A DNA stretch of 59,729 nucleotides. It comes from Vitrella brassicaformis (Eukaryota > Sar > Vitrellaceae). A program made the translations under genes and the position numbers. Location of the stretch: NCBI GenBank assembly GCA_001179505.1, contig CDMY01000189.1, positions 1 to 59,729 of the forward strand, given 5' to 3'. Positions 56,105 through 59,729 of the stretch are shown one piece after another. The notes beneath the pieces were generated by a model. The model did not search any database and was not told where the DNA came from. It worked only from the letters and a program-made list of their open reading frames with translations. Position 1 is the stretch's first letter. Every line of letters starts with the position of its first letter.

Positions 56105-57150
56105 TTGTGGTCTTTTTCTGACAGGACCAGATCAGGCGGAGGATTCAGCCAGCCAGCGAGTAAGGAAACCCCAAATCCACCAACAAACAAACACACCACA
56201 CCTCTGTCACGTGTCGTCAGACCGTCATCGTCAAGTGCAGCACCAGCATCCGCCCCTGTCGACCCGCCACCTCCACACCCAGCCACAGGCAACCCCCCGC
56301 CACACACGGCGGCGCGAGGAGACACTGAGGCGCAGCGGAAGGCTGAAGAATACGCCGACATCATCCAAGTACGTCTGCTCTGTCCAATGCGCACTTATCG
56401 TCACAGAATCAGCGAATGCATTCGTGTCCCGTATGGCGTGTCGTTTGGGTGGCTGCCCTGACTTCTTCCAGGCTCAAGAGGACCAGATCTCCTTCCTAGC
56501 GGCTAGCGAATACGAGGAGCAATATGCCAACGAATGGCTTAGAGCTGATCTCCGGGCGCGCCAGGGGGAGGGGGCAGCCCCGATGACAAGCCAGATGACG
56601 AAGACCCCGACACGGGCAATCAGCAAGACCCCGGGACCACAGCCCATCGGCTGTCACATCTGGAGGCCCAAGCCACTGAGGCGCAGCGGAAGGCGGAAGA
56701 AGACGCCGAGATCATCCATCGGCTCCATGTCGATATGCAGGTACGTCTGCTCTATCCAATGCACACTTATCGTCACAGAATCAGCGAATGCATTCGTGTC
56801 TCGTATGGCGTGTCGTTTGGGTGGCTGCCCTGACTTTTCGCAGAGGGGCGATGCCGAGAACTCCTTCCTCGCCCAAAGCGAGTATGCAGAGTACTACGCC
56901 AACAACGAGCTGAGAGCTGATCTTGTGGCCGCAAACTCCGCCAAAACGCTGTGTGTGAGTGCACGTGTGTGTGGGAGCGACTGTTTGTCTGGTTGTGTAC
57001 GGGATAGGCGGGTGCGGCCGGATGGGCCCCGGTAGGGGAAGGAAGAATCGCTGTCTTCATTTTATATTTGCCGTTTGTTTGCTTGCGCTACCTGGTTGGA
57101 CAGAAGGGAGAAGAGGCCATCGCTGCCTGCATTTTATATTTGGTGTCTAA
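56105..57150 (+). CDS. composite hypothetical gene built from duplicated modules
   Basis: Readable exons are SSSSAAPASAPVDPPPPHPA with TGNPPPHTAARGD and TEAQRKAEEYADIIQ, then a ~100 bp intron, then ISFLAASEYEEQYANEWLRA. An acidic stretch follows, APGGGGSPDDKPDDEDPDTG with HRLSHLEAQATEAQRKAEED, and the same intron again (56742-56842), followed by AENSFLAQSEYAEYYANNEL and RADLVAANS. The end carries two RCLHFIF motifs and stops at 57150. The Pro-rich and acidic parts match pieces of the GID2 insertion, on the opposite strand 10 kb away. The two coiled-coil/intron blocks are an internal tandem duplication. Frames do not join cleanly between the first block and the acidic part, so the gene may be decaying. 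Confidence 0.4.
56330..56480 (+). repeat. coiled-coil/intron cassette, copy 2
   Basis: TEAQRKAEEYADII coding bases plus the intron GTACGTCTGCTCTGTCCAAT ... CTTCTTCCAG. Confidence 0.75.
56640..56842 (+). repeat. coiled-coil/intron cassette, copy 3
   Basis: TEAQRKAEEDAEIIHRLH coding bases plus the intron GTACGTCTGCTCTATCCAAT ... CTTTTCGCAG. It is the copy most similar to the minus-strand copy at 7735-7960. Confidence 0.75.
57046..57070 (+). repeat. RCLHFIF motif, copy D
   Basis: AAT CGC TGT CTT CAT TTT ATA TTT G encodes NRCLHFIF and continues AVCLLALPGW. Confidence 0.6.
57119..57142 (+). repeat. RCLHFIF motif, copy E
   Basis: CAT CGC TGC CTG CAT TTT ATA TTT GGT encodes HRCLHFIFG and is followed by GTC TAA, ending the frame. 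Confidence 0.6.
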
Positions 57151-58017
57151 TTACTTGATATACTCATGCGCTGGACGAGACATGCCTTGGCGTTGTATTG
57201 CCGCAACGTAACCGCTCTCTCGCAACACAAACGCCCCGACAAATCTGTCCAGCTCACCTCACAACACATAACATCGGTCCAGCATGGACCATATATCACA
57301 TGATCAGAGGCATCCCATCGCCAACGCCAGCGCCCCGACCCGCAAACAGATTCGCAGTCTGCCATACACAACATGCAAACACAGAGACATCACATCACCC
57401 ACACACCCTGGCATCAATTGCAGCTCTCTGTACCAGTATTCGCAGCTCTTCCTCGAGCGACCGTCTGGTCATCCTGTCACGCCCTGCTCCTGCCCCCACA
57501 GTATGCTGCTGCTGCTGTGGCTGAGCGGCCTGGTGCCTCTCATCAGACGAATGACGCGACAACTCTGACGATGACGAGGGATGCGGCGAGTCCGTCGCCT
57601 GCACACACACCGAGACCCAAAGCCTCTCTGTCTCTCCGTGTGTGTGTCTCTCTCCCCCCGATGTGTCTGGATGTGTGGCTGACCACAGCAGGAGGGGCCT
57701 ATGCAAATCGGTTGGGTGAGCCTGGCCCGCCAGGAGCCTTGGCGGCAGTGAGGCGGGAGGGTGCGGACTGCGACGACGCTACCGTCATCAATTGGCGCCT
57801 GGACAAAAGGGAGAAGCGGTGGATGAGGGCGGCATCTGCTCAGTGAGCGGTCGAGCGGAGGAGACATGGGCGATGTCGACCATCGCAATTCTGAATGGAA
57901 CACGAGATCGAATGACTCTCCCAAAAACTGTTTGTGTGTGTACTTATGATCGATCGACGCGTCTGTCTCGATCAATATCACTCACCCACCGTGACCAACC
58001 GAAATCGCTCTGAAAAC
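57151..58017. other. region without a confident gene, includes duplicated promoter
   Basis: An open frame at 57373-57846 ends RWMRAASAQ, the same end as the TPR gene, but the rest is not TPR-like. Only the last part appears to be a copy of the TPR gene's 3' end. The final 190 bp are the duplicated upstream region of the secreted protein gene. Confidence 0.4.
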
Positions 58018-58110
58018 ATGGTGAGGATGAGCCTCTTGATTGCCTCTCTCTGTCTGCTGGCCGTCGTTCTCTGCCTCTCTACCAATGCCGATGCCGCTGC
58101 TGCTCGCCAC
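57820..58110 (+). repeat. duplicated promoter/signal-peptide cassette, copy 2
   Basis: It matches 53510-53830 with small indels. The (TG)n stretch in the leader is shorter here. Confidence 0.8.
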
Positions 58111-58945
58111 GGCACCATGGCCACCAGCAAAGGTGTCTACGACCAACTGCCGGCACACATCCCCGACGCACTCTGCACCACACGCGCCCGGCGAGGCCAA
58201 GCCAGCATTGGCGGCAAGGCACTCAGACTCAACCTCCCGCCAGCATCACTCACTGACGGCCGCTATGCCGCCGCATCAGCCGCTGCATACGCAATGGTGA
58301 AGGAAGGGTGACTGACAAGCAGACATTCACTCAGTGTGTCTCTTGTATGCTGATGAATGGCAGAGCCAGCCAGTGCGGTGTGGGGAGATGTCTCGTGTGC
58401 GGTGTGCGTTGTCTGGCCGGTGCACCTACGACACATCACTTGGCACGTGCCGCGGCAGGATCTGCGATGACTACGCTCCCGTCGGGTACGCTAGCACACA
58501 CGAGACATGAGACACAAAACTCATGGCGCATGGGTGGGTCAACAGGAAGACTTGGCGGGCGCGCAAGATGAGACGCAGTCCGATGAAGTCACAGATTCAG
58601 CGGTGCAACAACTCCGGCCAGTGCTTCTTCCAGGCACACATTCTCAACAAACAAATTGATGTTTTGTGTCTCTTTCTTGCACACCTGTGAGTGTGTGTGC
58701 GTGTCGTCGTGGTGCATGTCAGGACGACACATGCAAGCCCCTGCTACTCGACACAGAGACCCACTACACGAGCAGAATCCCAATCGGACCAAAGCCAACA
58801 CGCTCGTACCATATGTGGTCAGTAAGCGCGTCACGTCATCGTCTGAGCCAATGGCATAACATGTGCCGTCACTCATCGTCTGGCCTGCAGGAATCTCGGG
58901 CGCAAGATTCTGGTGTTTCTGCGCCGCAATCTGCCAATCGTGTGA
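58018..58945 (+). CDS. putative secreted cysteine-containing protein
   Basis: MVRMSLLIASLCLLAVVLCL is a strong signal peptide. The mature protein starts around STNADAAAARHGTM and runs through KGVYDQLPAHIPDALCTTRA to AAASAAAYAMVKEG. Candidate downstream exons read VRCGEMSRVRCALSGRCTYD with SLGTCRGRICDDYAPVG, then RRSPMKSQIQRCNNSGQCFF, DDTCKPLLLDTETHYTSRIP and NLGRKILVFLRRNLPIV with TGA at 58943-58945. About nine cysteines in the middle suggest disulfides. The join at 58311-58369 needs an AGAG acceptor; using the first AG instead gives a different cysteine-rich frame (SQCGVGRCLVCGVRCL). Secretion or entry into the endomembrane system is inferred. No family recognised. Confidence 0.55.
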
Positions 58946-59729
58946 GTGACGGTCACGATGAAGTGGGACACACAGGCAGAGACACGTCTGTTGACTGACG
59001 ACAATCATTGACGGCTGATGACTGAGTGAGTGAACCGAACACGTGCAGCGGTTTTGAAGCGCTCAGGCGCTCGGGTGGTGTGTCCACACACAGGCAGGGG
59101 AAAAATCACAGAGCAGAAATATAGCGGAGAGTGTCCATCCAAACGAATTGCGAACGCACAGGCAGCGTGCAGCCGAACAGCCAGCCGGTGAGCTAAGAAA
59201 AGGGCCTCTAAAGGCCTCTAAACGTCTCTCCCTCTTTCTCTCTCTGTCTGTCTAAACCGACGACAACCAGTAGAAACCTTCCTGTCTGTCTCCCCGACAA
59301 CCCGGGGTGTGTGTGTGTGTTTGGGGTGGGGGAAGGTACGATGGAGGAGCCCCGAGAACCGACCGAGTCGGTAACTTAAAACGTCAGTCGCATCGTTGCG
59401 TCCGCGTGCACTGCACATGGTACACTCATGGTAGTGAGTGACATATATGGGTAAGTAGTGAGTGTCTACGCCCCCTCCCTCCCTCTGATGCATCACACCA
59501 AGTACTGAAAAAGATCGATGCGTACATCATATCATGGCCCCTCCCCCCTCCCCCGCACCCCTGCTGTGGTGTCCTGGGTGTGGTGTGCTACAGGCAGGCA
59601 GGCAGGCAGTCCCCCTACAGAGAAAAAGGCGGGCACACACACGACACGAACGAATATGGCTGCTGGCCGCCGCATACGCACACGCTATCCCTCTCCTCTG
59701 CCATGGCCAGTGTGTGTGTGTTGGGGGGG
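58946..59729. other. terminal intergenic sequence
   Basis: No coding signal that I can support. AGGCCTCTAA occurs twice in direct succession at 59203-59222, and (GGCA)n lies near 59593-59609. Confidence 0.5.

Noticed and set aside
56091-57035. 314-codon uninterrupted plus frame
   Set aside because: It reads straight through two copies of the shared intron and gives repeated intron-derived text (ESANAFVSRMACRLGGCPDF). The spliced coiled-coil frame fits the paralogous copy better, although an unspliced product cannot be excluded.
57373-57846. 157-codon open frame ending RWMRAASAQ as a TPR paralogue
   Set aside because: Only the last part resembles the TPR gene. The match belongs to the duplicated 3' end and promoter cassette.
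1-59729. tRNA, rRNA or snRNA genes
   Set aside because: I found no cloverleaf with GTTCRA-type T-arm or recognisable rRNA or snRNA core by eye; a covariance-model search would be needed to exclude them.

Overview
The window is nuclear DNA of an intron-dense, GC-rich eukaryote, most likely an alveolate alga of the chromerid type (a Vitrella-like genome is my best guess; this is inference, not an identification). The reasons are: genes split into many short exons by 50-120 bp GT-AG introns full of (CA/TG)n, (AG)n and (GGAT)n microsatellites; a tandem EF-hand giant and a MORN protein of the kind common in alveolates; and an NTRC-type thioredoxin reductase with a signal-peptide-plus-basic-linker leader, as expected for a complex plastid. 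Genes lie on both strands with no operon logic, and several pairs share short divergent promoters. One 300 bp run of N marks an assembly gap.

Layout. 1-3045 (-): CK1-like pseudokinase, running off the left edge. 3258-4448 (+): MORN-repeat protein broken by an AG-repeat slip. 4790-5760 (-): unknown protein. 6.0-11.7 kb: a repeat-rich accessory zone with a degenerate composite gene, a small basic gene whose seven introns are all phase 0, partial duplications, and a broken kinase-like copy (-). 12060-13968 (+): the intact kinase-like paralogue, divergent from the broken copy. 14.5-15.5 kb (-): unknown small protein. 15617-22703 (-): SAC3/GANP-domain protein (TREX-2 mRNA export). 23.1-30.8 kb (+): giant multi-EF-hand protein. 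31.2-33.1 kb (-): MFS transporter. 33.4-34.1 kb (-): charged nuclear-type protein. 34.2-36.3 kb (+): HAD phosphatase fused to a coiled coil and RING finger. 37.4-40.5 kb (-): NTRC. 40.9-42.5 kb (+): intronless phosphoglycerate mutase with a presequence. Gap at 42.63-42.93 kb. 43.3-44.6 kb (-): inverted duplicate of the HAD gene without the RING. 45.1-51.5 kb (-): GID2/RMND5-type CTLH E3 ligase with an enormous disordered insertion. 52.1-53.6 kb (+): TPR protein. 53.5-59 kb: a second accessory zone with duplicated signal-peptide cassettes, kinase fragments, a long hairpin, tandem duplications and a chimeric gene.

The two accessory zones (6-12 kb and 53-58 kb) share several sequence families: the kinase-like gene, a coiled-coil cassette with a near-identical intron, and a short motif encoding RCLHFIF. 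Parts of the second zone also match the GID2 insertion. The window therefore looks like conserved housekeeping genes flanked by two regions of active duplication, exon shuffling and decay. All intron positions are my own reading of GT/GC-AG borders checked for phase, with no transcript evidence.
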